Shown: positions 1-8,303, counted from the stretch's first letter. The stretch: 19,854 bases of DNA from Trichodesmium sp. MAG_R04 (GCA_023356515.1 JAKQYG010000020.1:1-19854), one strand, 5' to 3'. The notes: generated by a model not told the origin, from the letters alone. A program made the numbers and translations.

Positions 1-142
1 TGTTAACCCAACAACAAGGCAGTAGGAATTTCACCTACAAGGATATAAGAGTTTTCCATGACCGATGTTTACCATCATGTATTGGCATGGAAGGCTTGTT
101 ATACCTACTTTTCAGCGGTTTGTTCAAGCCAACAAGTCGCAC
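1..142 (-). mobile_element. Group II intron, 5' end only (runs off left edge)
   Basis: Read on the minus strand, the sequence starting at base 142 is GTGCGACTTGTTGGCT, the standard group II intron 5' boundary (GUGYG). It aligns over its whole visible length with the 5' end of the complete intron further right (from 19401 downward), including the shared blocks AAGCCTTCCATG, GTTGTTGGGT-like and the GGAAAACTCTTAT region. Only the start of domain I is present; the rest, including any intron protein, lies outside the window. It sits just downstream of a truncated transposase gene, with the 5' exon sequence ending TTTTCCCTC. Whether it is complete or a fragment cannot be told from here. Confidence 0.8.
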
Positions 143-172
143 GAGGGAAAACATTTCCAGCAAGTGACTTAT

Positions 173-559
173 TTAGTTTTGGTGTAACTTGCATTCTTTT
201 TTTTGAAATTGTTCTAACAAGCTACTAGGCAGTAACTCTTGTAATATATCTATCCAATCATGAAAAATATTATTTGCTGTTGATGAGCTGACACCAAAGT
301 ATATTCCTAGTATTTGGAATGTGGGAAAATGGCGTAAATAGTATAAAGTTAAGATGATTTCCTCCTCGAGTTTTAAGCTTTTTTTTCTTCCTCCTCCTGC
401 CTTAATTAGTCTTTTTTCTTGACTAGCGATCGCCTGTCTTTTTTTTAATGCAAGTTTTTGAGCATTTCCTACTAATTTTTCAAATTCAAAATCGGTAATC
501 CCAATAACTCTTTTTATTTCTTTTGGGTGGTTATTAATATATTCTAATATCTGAGTCAT
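173..559 (-). pseudogene. IS5-family transposase, N-terminal part (truncated)
   Basis: The 128-residue frame looks like the N-terminal third of a cyanobacterial IS5-superfamily transposase (HTH_Tnp_4 followed by a DDE_Tnp_4 domain). Visible features are the basic GGGRKKSLKLEEE stretch, the LTLYYLRHFPTFQILG block, and the helix-turn-helix FGVSSSTANNIFHDW followed by ILQELLPSSLLEQ. Full proteins continue for about 150 more residues with the DDE nuclease. Here the frame ends soon after a run of eight A (bases 197-204 on the opposite strand), a likely frameshift site. The group II intron boundary lies 30 bases beyond the stop. The IS end lies just upstream at about 592-636. Some IS5 groups use programmed frameshifting, but neither alternative frame visibly restores the DDE domain before the intron, so I read this as broken. 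Confidence 0.7.
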
Positions 560-591
560 AGGCCGTTCCGTAAGTCCTGATATTAAAGAGG

Positions 592-636
592 ATTTTAGGA
601 TTTAGAAATGTCCTAACCTTTGCTTCCACTGCTATA
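592..636 (-). repeat. IS terminal sequence upstream of the transposase, shared with the MITEs
   Basis: Read on the minus strand this begins TATAGCAGTGGAAGCAAAGG and lies directly upstream of the transposase start. About 40 of 45 bases match the left end of the 103-bp MITE units at 15606-15813. This position and similarity make it the left end of the IS that carries the 173-559 transposase. The partner end would lie beyond the left edge or has been lost. Confidence 0.65.
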
Positions 637-784
637 TTTCCCATAATAGCATAAAAGCGATCGCTACGCTTTACCCTAAGCAATTACAATAACCTTTCTC
701 AACTGCGAGCAGATCCAGATTTTTTTGGAATTTTACTACCTAATGAAAATTTAGGTTGAACCATAAAAGCTATCTGTCATCAAA

Positions 785-846
785 CTGCTAAACTGCCTAG
801 CTAGGGTTTTGCTTATCAAGGCTAGGTAATTCCCATAGTTTGGCAG
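785..846. repeat. Compound inverted repeat in the 560-1058 gap
   Basis: Outer arms CTGCTAAACT (785-794) and AGTTTGGCAG (837-846) pair at 9 of 10 positions. Inner arms CCTAGC and GCTAGG pair perfectly. Between the IS end and the next gene, the gap otherwise holds a HIP1 palindrome at about 658-665 inside a small AAAGCG/CGCTTT hairpin and no credible coding frame. The function of the inverted repeat is unknown; it could be a small non-autonomous element or an RNA hairpin. Confidence 0.4.
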
Positions 847-987
847 ATGTTACCCAAAAAAGGAAATTCCCAAATCACTAAATGTTTCGATATATCTAGC
901 AAAATAACTTATTTTCATAGGGTTTTAAAATTTTTGTCCTGTAGTTAGGTCTCAACCTATTAAAGTCCAGAGTAACAAACTCATCCC

Positions 988-1015
988 TTGTCTTTTGAGG
1001 CAATTTCTGTATAAT
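988..1015 (+). promoter_or_regulatory. Probable sigma-70-type promoter for the START-like gene
   Basis: TTGTCT (988-993, 4 of 6 matching TTGACA) is followed after 16 bases by a perfect TATAAT (1010-1015), preceded by TG. It lies 43 bases upstream of the ATG at 1059. No strong Shine-Dalgarno sequence is seen before that ATG, which is common in cyanobacteria. Confidence 0.5.
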
Positions 1016-1058
1016 AGAAAAAGTTTTTTGAAAATTATTTCTTAGCTTATCCTAATAT

Positions 1059-1694
1059 ATGATTCAAAATCGCTGGAAACAATCACAAAAATCCCTAACA
1101 AGACTGTTAGTGATGATATTAACGACAACAGCATTAGCTATTCATCCTGCCTTTGCACAAATTAAGTTTTCAACAATTAAGCAAGATACGCCATCAGCTA
1201 AATTAAACCTACAAGAAGGAGAAGTTATTTTTAAGGGAACAAAGGGTCAATATACAGGTTACGTCATAGCTAAGGCTAATTTATCCTCAATTTGGCAAGC
1301 TTTAACAGACTATGACAATTTCGAAAAGTATATGCCGAACGTAGTTGAAAGTAATCTTTTGGAAAGTCGAGGGAATCAAAAGGTCTTTGAACAAGTACAA
1401 ATGTTTCAACTATTAATGTTTACTCGTAATGCGAAAGTGAAGATTGTTGTGACTGAAGATTATCCTGAAATGCTTACATTTACACTAGTGGAAGGAGAAC
1501 TTAAAAAGTTACAAGGTTCATGGAAAATTGATCAGATAGATTCTAATAAATATTTAATTACTCATCAAGTGACCGTGGAACCTAATATTCAATCCCGTTT
1601 TAATCGGGATTTATTTTTTGCGGTTTATGAAGATACAGTGGAAAAAACTTTAGGCGTGATTTCTCAAGAATCAGAGAGGCGTTCGGGTTTATAG
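1059..1694 (+). CDS. Exported SRPBCC/START-like domain protein
   Basis: A 211-residue protein. It starts with a basic N-terminus and a hydrophobic stretch (about residues 15-33) ending AFA, a typical Sec signal peptide with cleavage before QIKFS. The mature part fits the SRPBCC (START/polyketide cyclase-like) fold: an opening strand with GYVIAKANLSSIWQALTDYD at about residues 67-86, a motif common to the cyclase/dehydrase family, then YMPNVVESNLLE and a C-terminal helix (FFAVYEDTVEKTLGVIS). Such proteins bind hydrophobic ligands in a deep pocket; the ligand is not predictable here. The gene appears to stand alone, with its own promoter. The call to this superfamily is good; the specific role is unknown. 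Confidence 0.75.
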   Translation: MIQNRWKQSQKSLTRLLVMILTTTALAIHPAFAQIKFSTIKQDTPSAKLNLQEGEVIFKGTKGQYTGYVIAKANLSSIWQALTDYDNFEKYMPNVVESNLLESRGNQKVFEQVQMFQLLMFTRNAKVKIVVTEDYPEMLTFTLVEGELKKLQGSWKIDQIDSNKYLITHQVTVEPNIQSRFNRDLFFAVYEDTVEKTLGVISQESERRSGL

Positions 1695-2097
1695 CGATAC
1701 GTAGGGCCAATATTTATCTTCCAATTTTTGTCTATAAATTGCATATTTTCATAATAAATTATAGTTTAATCTAACGTTTTTTATTAGTCACAGAAATTAA
1801 GTTACTAACTAATTCAGCAGATAGGGAATGAGGTAAGATAGATTTCTTCATAAAATTTATCTTCTTCATCCCAATAATCGGAGATTATATAATTGAATTG
1901 CATATTTATAGACGTTCTTTTCCTAAATAGTTAGCATATAATTTTTCTATTAATTCTTTAGTTAATAATTAAATTTTGTAAATTCTTTCTCTACTTAAAA
2001 AGATATCGATATATTTTTTTTTACTATCAAATATTCAATTGCGTCTTTGCCTATTTTAATTTGATAATTTTGGCTGCAAAATTTATATTTTTTTAGA
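1695..2097. other. Intergenic gap with possible decayed minus-strand coding
   Basis: This 403-base AT-rich gap has no intact gene. On the minus strand, a short frame from ATG at 1903 (MQFNYIISDYWDEEDK...) could join by a single frameshift to a second frame (AELVSNLISVTNKKR) ending at 1771. Upstream of it another short frame ends in ELIEKLYANYLGKERL. These pieces look protein-like but were not recognised, and could be chance. No terminator hairpin was seen. Confidence 0.3.
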
Positions 2098-3969
2098 TTA
2101 CTCCCAGTTAAATTTTATCCCTAAATATTCTTCTAATCTTTGATTATGAACTTGGAAATAATTACTTAAACTCCTACGGATCAATGGGTCTATTTGTGAA
2201 TAATTCCCGGGATTATAATTCTTATACTCTAAAAGTTCGTATCTCGGCAAATCTAAAAACTTTAAAACTTGCTGTACAACTGCTTTTGAATTAGCATAAA
2301 AATCTTCACTTTTCAAAATTAGAAATTGCTCCATTGGGAATAAACTCATCCATTCCTTTAAAAATTCAATATATACTCCCTTTGCTAAATAATTTTGTTC
2401 TCCCATCCAATAATTAACTTTTTCTCCAGCCTTGATTAGCTTATCTAAATCTGATTCAATTGCCTCTTCTAAAGATCGGTTTTCCCAGTTGAATCTTCTC
2501 CAGGTATGATATTGAGATATAGCTCTATCTATAGGATTTCTCAAAAGTATAATCAACTTAATTTTTGGAAAAAATTGATAAATTCTCTTGGCAGCACCAA
2601 GATGATTAAAATAACTAGGGCTAGCTTCTCCAGTCAAGAAATTTCTTCCCTCTGGAATTACTGGAAAATGAGCTAAATACCAATTAATTGACTCATTAAA
2701 TTTCCAAGACCAAAAATCTATTTCTTTTTTAATAGGAGACATAATTTGTGGGTGTTGAGTTAGATAACCATAAAGGGAAGTCGTACCTCCTTTTTGTACT
2801 CCAATAATCATAAAATTTGGTCCTTTCACTTGTTCTAAATTCCATGGTTGTGATACCGAGCTCGGGTATAGTTTTTTAGTTTGCTGATAACAAGCTTTTT
2901 GATAATAAGGTATAGCTTCATCAATTTTATCCAAACGGGTTAGAACTTCTCCTATATTTAAATAAGACCAAAAAGAATCAGGACTAGCTTTCTGAAACAT
3001 CTGGAAAAAAGTTAGTATCTCTGTTAGTTTATTTTCCCTAGCAAAAGCTTCCCATATATTGTGGTAAAACCACCAATGAAAATCCGGTCTAGTTTCAATA
3101 CTTTGACGATAAGCAATAACTACTTCATCCCATTTTTGTTCTCGAGTTAGGGCAATACCTAGATTATAGTAAGACCAACTATTTTGATTTAATTCAATTT
3201 CTTTTCTTAGTTCTAATGTTTCTCGTTCTAACTGATTTTTTTTCTCTAATACTTCCTCTAGTTTTTGATAAATCTTAAGGTCATCTTGATTAAGCTCTAG
3301 AGCTATTTGATAGAAAATAATTGCCCCATTAATTTTATTAGCTTTAGTTAAACTATCTGCTACTTGTAGAAATAAATTGGGATTTTGTTGTAAAAGTAAC
3401 ATTGATTTATCATCGATAGAATATTGCTCAATCTCTTGAATAGCTTTGGGGTCATTCTTAATTACTTTATCTAAATTTGACTTATATTTTTGTTCTATAG
3501 CATCTCCTAGTTTACTGTAAATCCCTGGTAATTCTGTCTGAAATTGGGTGACATAGATATAGTTATATATAGCTTCATCCCATTGTTTTAACTTGATTAA
3601 AGCATCGCCTAAATTGTAGTAAGACCAAGGAAAATTTATATCTATTTTAATTGCATTTTTGTAAGCTTTAACCGCCTCTTTCCATCTTTTCAACTTACCT
3701 AACGCATTTCCTAAATTATAATAAGACCAATAAAAATTATGATTTAACTCTATTACCTGATAATAATTTTTTATAGCTTTATTCCAATTTTGTTTTTGAT
3801 ACAATGCTTGTGCTAAGTAATAGTAATACCAGGAAAAATCAGGTTTTAGTGCAATAGCTTGATGGTAGTTTTCAATTGCTAAATCCCATTTTTTTTCCTG
3901 AGCATATATAGTGCCAAGATTGGCATACTCTTCGGATGTATTCAAAGTTGAATTGTTTTTTAATGACAT
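2098..3969 (-). CDS. TPR-repeat protein with C-terminal sulfotransferase domain
   Basis: A 623-residue fusion. Residues about 10-370 carry tandem TPR units of about 34 residues, with repeated patterns such as SYYNLGDALIKLKQWDEAI and near-constant W-x-YYNLG cores. Residues 383-623 are a PAPS-dependent sulfotransferase domain of the heparan-sulfate N-sulfotransferase-like type. Its 5'-phosphosulfate loop is IIGVQKGGTTSL (K393), its 3'-phosphate motif IILLRNPIDRAISQYH (R477), and its late segment is LKSEDFYANS. The enzyme would transfer sulfate from PAPS to a carbohydrate or peptide, with the TPR part probably binding the partner. No signal peptide is seen. The gene diverges from the thioredoxin gene across a 342-base gap. 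Domain assignment is firm; the substrate is unknown. Confidence 0.85.
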   Translation of the reverse strand: MSLKNNSTLNTSEEYANLGTIYAQEKKWDLAIENYHQAIALKPDFSWYYYYLAQALYQKQNWNKAIKNYYQVIELNHNFYWSYYNLGNALGKLKRWKEAVKAYKNAIKIDINFPWSYYNLGDALIKLKQWDEAIYNYIYVTQFQTELPGIYSKLGDAIEQKYKSNLDKVIKNDPKAIQEIEQYSIDDKSMLLLQQNPNLFLQVADSLTKANKINGAIIFYQIALELNQDDLKIYQKLEEVLEKKNQLERETLELRKEIELNQNSWSYYNLGIALTREQKWDEVVIAYRQSIETRPDFHWWFYHNIWEAFARENKLTEILTFFQMFQKASPDSFWSYLNIGEVLTRLDKIDEAIPYYQKACYQQTKKLYPSSVSQPWNLEQVKGPNFMIIGVQKGGTTSLYGYLTQHPQIMSPIKKEIDFWSWKFNESINWYLAHFPVIPEGRNFLTGEASPSYFNHLGAAKRIYQFFPKIKLIILLRNPIDRAISQYHTWRRFNWENRSLEEAIESDLDKLIKAGEKVNYWMGEQNYLAKGVYIEFLKEWMSLFPMEQFLILKSEDFYANSKAVVQQVLKFLDLPRYELLEYKNYNPGNYSQIDPLIRRSLSNYFQVHNQRLEEYLGIKFNWE

Positions 3970-4311
3970 TGTTTTTATTCCCTCCCTACCAAACTTGAAT
4001 TACTAACCTGTTGTGCATTAAAACACATATTTGTGTTGTATGGCAAAATTCTAATTACTTATTGCTATCTAAACAAAAAAGATTTTATTATCTACACAAC
4101 TTAAATTTCCTAAACTCCATATCATCTAAGTTATTTCAAAAAAATTATCGACTTGATTTAATTCTCATTCCTCAGGCACATTTTAAATACGTCCTAACTT
4201 ACTCCCTACTCCTTAAAAAAGTTTCACGTCAAGAATCTAGAAATTTACTTAATTCAGGTATAATTAATTAATAGTTAGTTAAGACAAAATACTCTAATTC
4301 TAAGCAATTCA
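3970..4311. promoter_or_regulatory. Divergent intergenic region, candidate -10 at 4259-4264
   Basis: This 342-base gap separates the divergent sulfotransferase and thioredoxin genes, so it must hold both promoters. A TATAAT lies at 4259-4264, 47 bases before the thioredoxin ATG, without a clear -35 box at the usual distance. An 86-codon plus-strand frame (4011-4271) lies here but resembles nothing I recognise and is probably not a gene. Confidence 0.3.
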
Positions 4312-5130
4312 ATGGGCATCTCTATAGAAGTTGACAATACAACCTTTGCTACCGAAGTATTAAAAAATTCCCACAAAAAACCAGTGTTAGTAGACTTCTA
4401 CGCTACTTGGTGTGGTCCATGTAAAATGTTAAAACCAATCTTAGAAAAGTTAGTTCAAGAATATGACTTTATTCTAGCCAAAGTTGATGTTGATCAGAAT
4501 CCAAACTTAGCTCAAACTTATGGTATAGAAGGATTACCAGATGTAAGAGTTGTAACTGCAGGAGAAGTTAAAACAGGTTTTGTAGGAGTTCTCTCAGAAC
4601 CAAAACTACGAAATTTTCTAGGGAAACTTAATCTCTACTCAGAACTAGAAACAAATTTACAAGAATTACAGAACCTGATAAAATCAGGTAAATCTGAACA
4701 AGCAAAATATCTTTTGGATCAGCTATTCCAGAAATATCCTAATAACGTTAATATCATTTTAGAAGCTGCTAAGTTTTTGGTAAGCTTAAATAAGTTAGAA
4801 GAAGCAAAAAAGCTTATTGAAACTATTTGGGAAAATAACCGAGAATTTTATCCTCAAGTACAGACAGTAAAAGCATTAATTTACTTTAAAGAAGAAGCTG
4901 AAAATCTAGTTGATAGTACATCAGATAAAACTTATGCCAAAGCTTGTAGTCTGGCGTTATCAGATAACTACGAACAAGCACTAGAATTATTTTTAGAGCT
5001 AATAACTAAAAATCGTAAACATAAAAAAGATGACCGTCCCCGCAAAGCAATGCTTGCAATATTCCATATCTTAGGAGATAACCATCCAACAAGCAAAGAA
5101 TATCGCAATAAACTATTAAACTTGTACTAA
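4312..5130 (+). CDS. Thioredoxin-fold protein with C-terminal TPR-like region (YbbN/CnoX-like)
   Basis: A 272-residue protein. Residues 1-105 form a thioredoxin domain with the strand VLVDFYATWCGPCKMLKPIL holding the redox-active WCGPC motif, and the cis-proline region GIEGLPDVRVV. Residues about 110-272 are helical, with TPR-like pairs (ANYLLDQLFQKYPNN-type spacing, and a second unit around DNYEQALELFLELI). This layout is that of YbbN/CnoX, a thioredoxin-like holdase that also handles oxidised clients. Unlike E. coli YbbN, which lacks the CxxC pair (SxxC), this one keeps both cysteines and could be an active oxidoreductase. The gene runs convergently into the MBL gene, leaving only 21 bases between stop codons. 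Confidence 0.85.
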   Translation: MGISIEVDNTTFATEVLKNSHKKPVLVDFYATWCGPCKMLKPILEKLVQEYDFILAKVDVDQNPNLAQTYGIEGLPDVRVVTAGEVKTGFVGVLSEPKLRNFLGKLNLYSELETNLQELQNLIKSGKSEQAKYLLDQLFQKYPNNVNIILEAAKFLVSLNKLEEAKKLIETIWENNREFYPQVQTVKALIYFKEEAENLVDSTSDKTYAKACSLALSDNYEQALELFLELITKNRKHKKDDRPRKAMLAIFHILGDNHPTSKEYRNKLLNLY

Positions 5131-5151
5131 AGTCATTTCCAACTGCACATA

Positions 5152-6060
5152 TCAAATTCCTACTGGCAGCACTAAACCTTCTCTGGCCATAACTGCCATA
5201 GGAAAAGCCGCCTTAACTTTTTCTGCCATCCGATCCAGAAAATCATCACTATGAGTTGGTTCGTGGTGAAAAATTACAACTTGCTTGACTCCAGCAGCTA
5301 TAGCAACTTTAATTGCTTCCTGCCAAGTTGAATGTCCCCAACCAACTTTGGGCGACTTGGGATTATTATACTCATCATCAGTGTACATAGCATCATAGAT
5401 TAGTATATCAGCACCGCGGGCTAAATAGACTACGTTTTCATCTAAGTGATCAGAAAAATGCTCTGTATCAGAGCAATAAACTACACTTCTCCCATTCCAT
5501 GTAACCCTATATCCCATTGCTGTATTAGGATGATTCAGAGAACCAGTCTCAATCTCTATATCATGGAGCATCATTTTTTGCCCATGTTCAAGTTCATAAA
5601 ATTGTAATTCTGCCTGGATACTTTCAAGGGGAATAGGAGAATTGGAGTGTAATACTCTCTCTAGAAAATGCTGTTTCATTGACTTCCCTTGTGGGGGAAT
5701 TGCTCCATAGATGTGAAAACAATTTCCTTTACTAAAAGCTGGAGTGAACAATGGAAAGCCTTGAATATGATCCCAATGATAATGAGTAAAAAATATATAA
5801 GCTTCCACTGGCATCTCCTGTATTAGTTCTTTTCCTAGTTCTCGTATCCCAGTACCTCCGTCAAATATTAAACGGTTACCAGCAATTTGCATTTCTATAC
5901 AGGAAGTATTTCCACCATATCGAACAGTTTCTTTTCCAGGGGTGGGAACACTACCTCGTACTCCCCAGAACTTTACTGTAAAATCCCCTAGATTTTTCAA
6001 CAACTCCACAGAATGAATACTATTTTGGGTAGTTACTATAGTAGAAGGTTGAGTTTTCAT
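5152..6060 (-). CDS. MBL-fold metallo-hydrolase
   Basis: A 302-residue metallo-beta-lactamase-fold protein. The zinc-binding signature HYHWDHIQG (HxHxDH) follows the typical entry FWGVRGSVPTPG and YGGNTSC. Later metal ligands are visible as SLNHPN, YCSDTEH and the terminal HHEPTHSDD. The whole pattern matches the PhnP/class II cyclic-nucleotide-phosphodiesterase-like branch with GVRGS(x)PTPG, found widely in cyanobacteria. The substrate is not predictable. It begins 10 bases after the aroC stop codon on the same strand, so it is likely cotranscribed with aroC, although no shared chemistry is apparent. Confidence 0.85.
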   Translation of the reverse strand: MKTQPSTIVTTQNSIHSVELLKNLGDFTVKFWGVRGSVPTPGKETVRYGGNTSCIEMQIAGNRLIFDGGTGIRELGKELIQEMPVEAYIFFTHYHWDHIQGFPLFTPAFSKGNCFHIYGAIPPQGKSMKQHFLERVLHSNSPIPLESIQAELQFYELEHGQKMMLHDIEIETGSLNHPNTAMGYRVTWNGRSVVYCSDTEHFSDHLDENVVYLARGADILIYDAMYTDDEYNNPKSPKVGWGHSTWQEAIKVAIAAGVKQVVIFHHEPTHSDDFLDRMAEKVKAAFPMAVMAREGLVLPVGI

Positions 6061-6070
6061 ATAAATTTTC

Positions 6071-7162
6071 TTACTTTAAAGTCTTACATTGTCCATGATG
6101 ACGTAATAAGTGTTCACACAGCACTATGGCCACCATTGCTTCTACCATAGGTACAGCTCGAGGTAAAACACAAGGATCATGTCTTCCTTTGGCCGCTATA
6201 AATGTTTCTTTGCCTGCACTACTAACAGTACGCTGCTCTTTCCTTATTGTTGCAGTAGGTTTAAATGCTGCCCGCAACACAATATTTTCTCCGTTAGAGA
6301 TGCCACCTTGTATCCCACCAGAACGATTTGTCACCGTGCGAATCTCACCTTGTTCATCTGTATAAAGTTCATCATTATGCTCACTACCCGTCAAAGTAGT
6401 ACCTGCAAAACCAGAACCAATTTCAAATCCTTTACTTGCTGGCAAGGACATTACACCCTTAGCTAAATCTGCCTCTAGTTTATCAAATACAGGAGAACCC
6501 AAGCCCTTCGGGACATTCCGAGCTACACATTCTACTACGCCGCCCACAGAATCTCCCATATCCCTTATTTTTTCCACTAATTCAATCATTTTATCCGCGC
6601 ATTCAGCATCTGGACAACGAACGATATTGCTTTCTACTTGCTCTATGGTTACTATTGTCGGATCAACAATTGCTTCTAAATTTTTTATCCGCTTAACATA
6701 GCCAACAATTTCGAGGCCAGAATATTGTTGTAAAATTTTTTTGGCGATCGCCCCTGAAGCTACTCGTCCAATTGTCTCTCTGGCCGAAGATCTTCCACCA
6801 CCTTGCCAATTCCTGATACCATATTTAGCATCATAAGTTGCATCAGCATGAGATGGACGATATTTAATGGCCATATCCTGGTAATCTTGGGGACGAGCAT
6901 CCTTATTTCTGACCAAAATCATAATGGGTGTGCCCAAGGTTCGACCTTCAAATACTCCAGACAGTATTTCACAAGTATCAGTTTCTTTTCGGGGTGTAGT
7001 AATTTTGCTTTGCCCTGGTCGCCTACGATCTAACTCATATTGAATTTCTTTAACATCTATTTCTAGCTTGGGTGGACAGCCATCAATTATGACTCCTACC
7101 CCTCCCCCATGGGATTCACCGAAGGTTGTTACCCGAAATAAATGTCCAAATATGTTGCCCAT
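6071..7162 (-). CDS. aroC: Chorismate synthase
   Basis: A 363-residue protein of normal family length. It catalyses the last step of the shikimate pathway, turning 5-enolpyruvylshikimate-3-phosphate into chorismate with reduced FMN. Signatures are the N-terminal FGESHGGGVGVIIDGCP, the central RPSHADATYDAKYG with GGGRSSARET, and the C-terminal block AFKPTATIRKEQRTV. The start at 7162 gives the conserved MGNIFGHLFRVTTFGESHG opening. It is upstream of the MBL gene in a probable two-gene transcript. The DNA upstream of its start is a decayed group II intron, so its promoter must lie in or near that relic. Confidence 0.97.
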   Translation of the reverse strand: MGNIFGHLFRVTTFGESHGGGVGVIIDGCPPKLEIDVKEIQYELDRRRPGQSKITTPRKETDTCEILSGVFEGRTLGTPIMILVRNKDARPQDYQDMAIKYRPSHADATYDAKYGIRNWQGGGRSSARETIGRVASGAIAKKILQQYSGLEIVGYVKRIKNLEAIVDPTIVTIEQVESNIVRCPDAECADKMIELVEKIRDMGDSVGGVVECVARNVPKGLGSPVFDKLEADLAKGVMSLPASKGFEIGSGFAGTTLTGSEHNDELYTDEQGEIRTVTNRSGGIQGGISNGENIVLRAAFKPTATIRKEQRTVSSAGKETFIAAKGRHDPCVLPRAVPMVEAMVAIVLCEHLLRHHGQCKTLK

Positions 7163-7221
7163 TACCCATTAAACTCAAACGATAAAGTTCTTGAAAATGA
7201 TCTTAACTGCTTTCTGTTCAA

Positions 7222-7826
7222 ATTCTTATCTTTCTAGACTCATCTTCCCTGGACTAAAGGCACAGGGGTATCTACCCAGCCTTAGCTCTTAGGCCAGTTG
7301 ACTTTGCAGAGTCTGCTACTACTTTGGCAGTAGTCTTACACTTGCCGACCCGTCCCTCCAAAATCCTGGAATACCCTCCCGTGACTCTTCAAGTTGTAGC
7401 TTTTCGCCCTATAAGACTTAGCTAACTTAGAAATGGCTAGATTTAGTGAGATTGTGTTTACCTTCCTATTCCTCCACTTTTCTTCCTCCAATTAGTAACA
7501 TCGTCCCTAATAACTGATTGTTGTCCCATATTTTGACCGGCTTTATGGATTGATGATAAGTTCCTACCATTTGGCCTATGTTGTTAACACAAGAAGGTAG
7601 AAACTTTACCTACTGGCGCGTCAAGACTTAAATATTACTTTAGGAAAATGATATGATACTAATTTTTTAAGACTTTTAGCTCAAAATCTATTTCACTATT
7701 TTTAGCTTGGCACGCCACTACAAGATCATTAAGATTTTCTTATCTCGAAGCTATAAACTTCATGTTTTGCAATGAAAGTCTTGCTATGCGTGATTCTTGA
7801 CTGGTTTTGTAGCCAACAAGTCCCAT
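7222..7826 (-). mobile_element. Decayed, ORF-less group II intron relic
   Basis: This fills nearly all of the gap between aroC and psbN. Its minus-strand start (ATGGGACTTGTTGGCTA from 7826) matches the intron 5' end GTGCGACTCGTTGGCTAG, with the boundary bases mutated. Farther in, CATAGGCC, then GTAG, ACT, CATCAATCC and AAGC-GGTC (about 7600-7535) follow the same order and spacing as in the complete intron near 19250-19205. A further block at about 7500-7470 aligns with intron bases near 19160-19135. Near 7230 the GAAGATGAGTC resembles the sequence just after domain V. No reverse transcriptase frame and no intact domain V remain. It begins 7 bases past the psbN stop codon. It should be unable to splice or move. 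Confidence 0.7.
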
Positions 7827-7832
7827 AACGGT

Positions 7833-7964
7833 TTAATCTTCATGGTCATCAAAAGGATCGGCTAACTGCTTTGAAGGAGGTCCAAAAGCTGTATAAACCG
7901 AAAATACAGTAATGGCCAAAAGCATTACACCTATCGAAATACTAAGAACTATTGCAGGTTCCAT
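7833..7964 (-). CDS. psbN: PsbN, photosystem II assembly factor
   Basis: A 43-residue frame from ATG at 7964: MEPAIVLSISIGVMLLAITV, then FSVYTAFGPPSKQLADPF, ending DDHED. This is the canonical PsbN: one N-terminal membrane segment followed by the invariant YTAFGPPSK-L-DPF-DHED tail. It helps assemble the photosystem II reaction centre in the thylakoid and is not a stable core subunit. It diverges from psbH 87 bases away, the usual cyanobacterial arrangement. Confidence 0.95.
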   Translation of the reverse strand: MEPAIVLSISIGVMLLAITVFSVYTAFGPPSKQLADPFDDHED

Positions 7965-8051
7965 ATAATTCATTAAAATTATGAGTGTTATACATATACA
8001 ATATTAAAAAACATTAAACTTTTCTGCTGAAAATAAATTACATCAAAACTT

Positions 8052-8255
8052 ATGTCACAAAGAACTGGATTAGGAGAAATCCTCAAGCCCTTAAACTCTG
8101 CATTTGGCAGAGTCTCTCCTGGTTGGGGCACCACACCATTAATGGCCGTTTTTATTGGTTTATTTTTTGTCTTCTTGTTGATTATTCTCCAAATCTACAA
8201 CTCTTCCTTGTTGTTAGAAAATGTTGATGTAGATTGGGCAAACCTATCTAAATAG
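8052..8255 (+). CDS. psbH: Photosystem II protein PsbH
   Basis: A 67-residue PsbH of normal length. It has the N-terminal MSQRTGLGEILKPLNS, then YGRVSPGWGTTP-type sequence (here FGRVSPGWGTTPLMAV), a single membrane helix at about residues 28-47, and the lumenal NVDVDW tail. It stabilises the photosystem II core and plastoquinone-side electron transfer. The 87-base space to psbN holds the two divergent promoters; AT-rich sequence there includes TATACA-like boxes but no clear pair. Confidence 0.96.
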   Translation: MSQRTGLGEILKPLNSAFGRVSPGWGTTPLMAVFIGLFFVFLLIILQIYNSSLLLENVDVDWANLSK

Positions 8256-8280
8256 GTTAAATTGAGTTATTGGGGTTAAG

Positions 8281-8303
8281 AAATTCAGTAAAGCTGAATT
8301 TTT
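8281..8303 (+). terminator. Hairpin terminator after psbH
   Basis: AAATTCAG (8281-8288) and CTGAATTT (8294-8301) form a perfect 8-bp stem with a 5-base loop, running straight into T residues. It lies 25 bases after the psbH stop codon. The stem is AT-rich, so termination may be partial. Confidence 0.5.

Noticed and set aside
4011..4271. 86-codon plus-strand frame upstream of the thioredoxin gene
   Set aside because: No recognisable family, no ribosome-binding site, and it fills the divergent promoter region; likely chance.
6126..7033. Plus-strand frames within aroC
   Set aside because: They are shadows of the strongly conserved chorismate synthase gene on the other strand.
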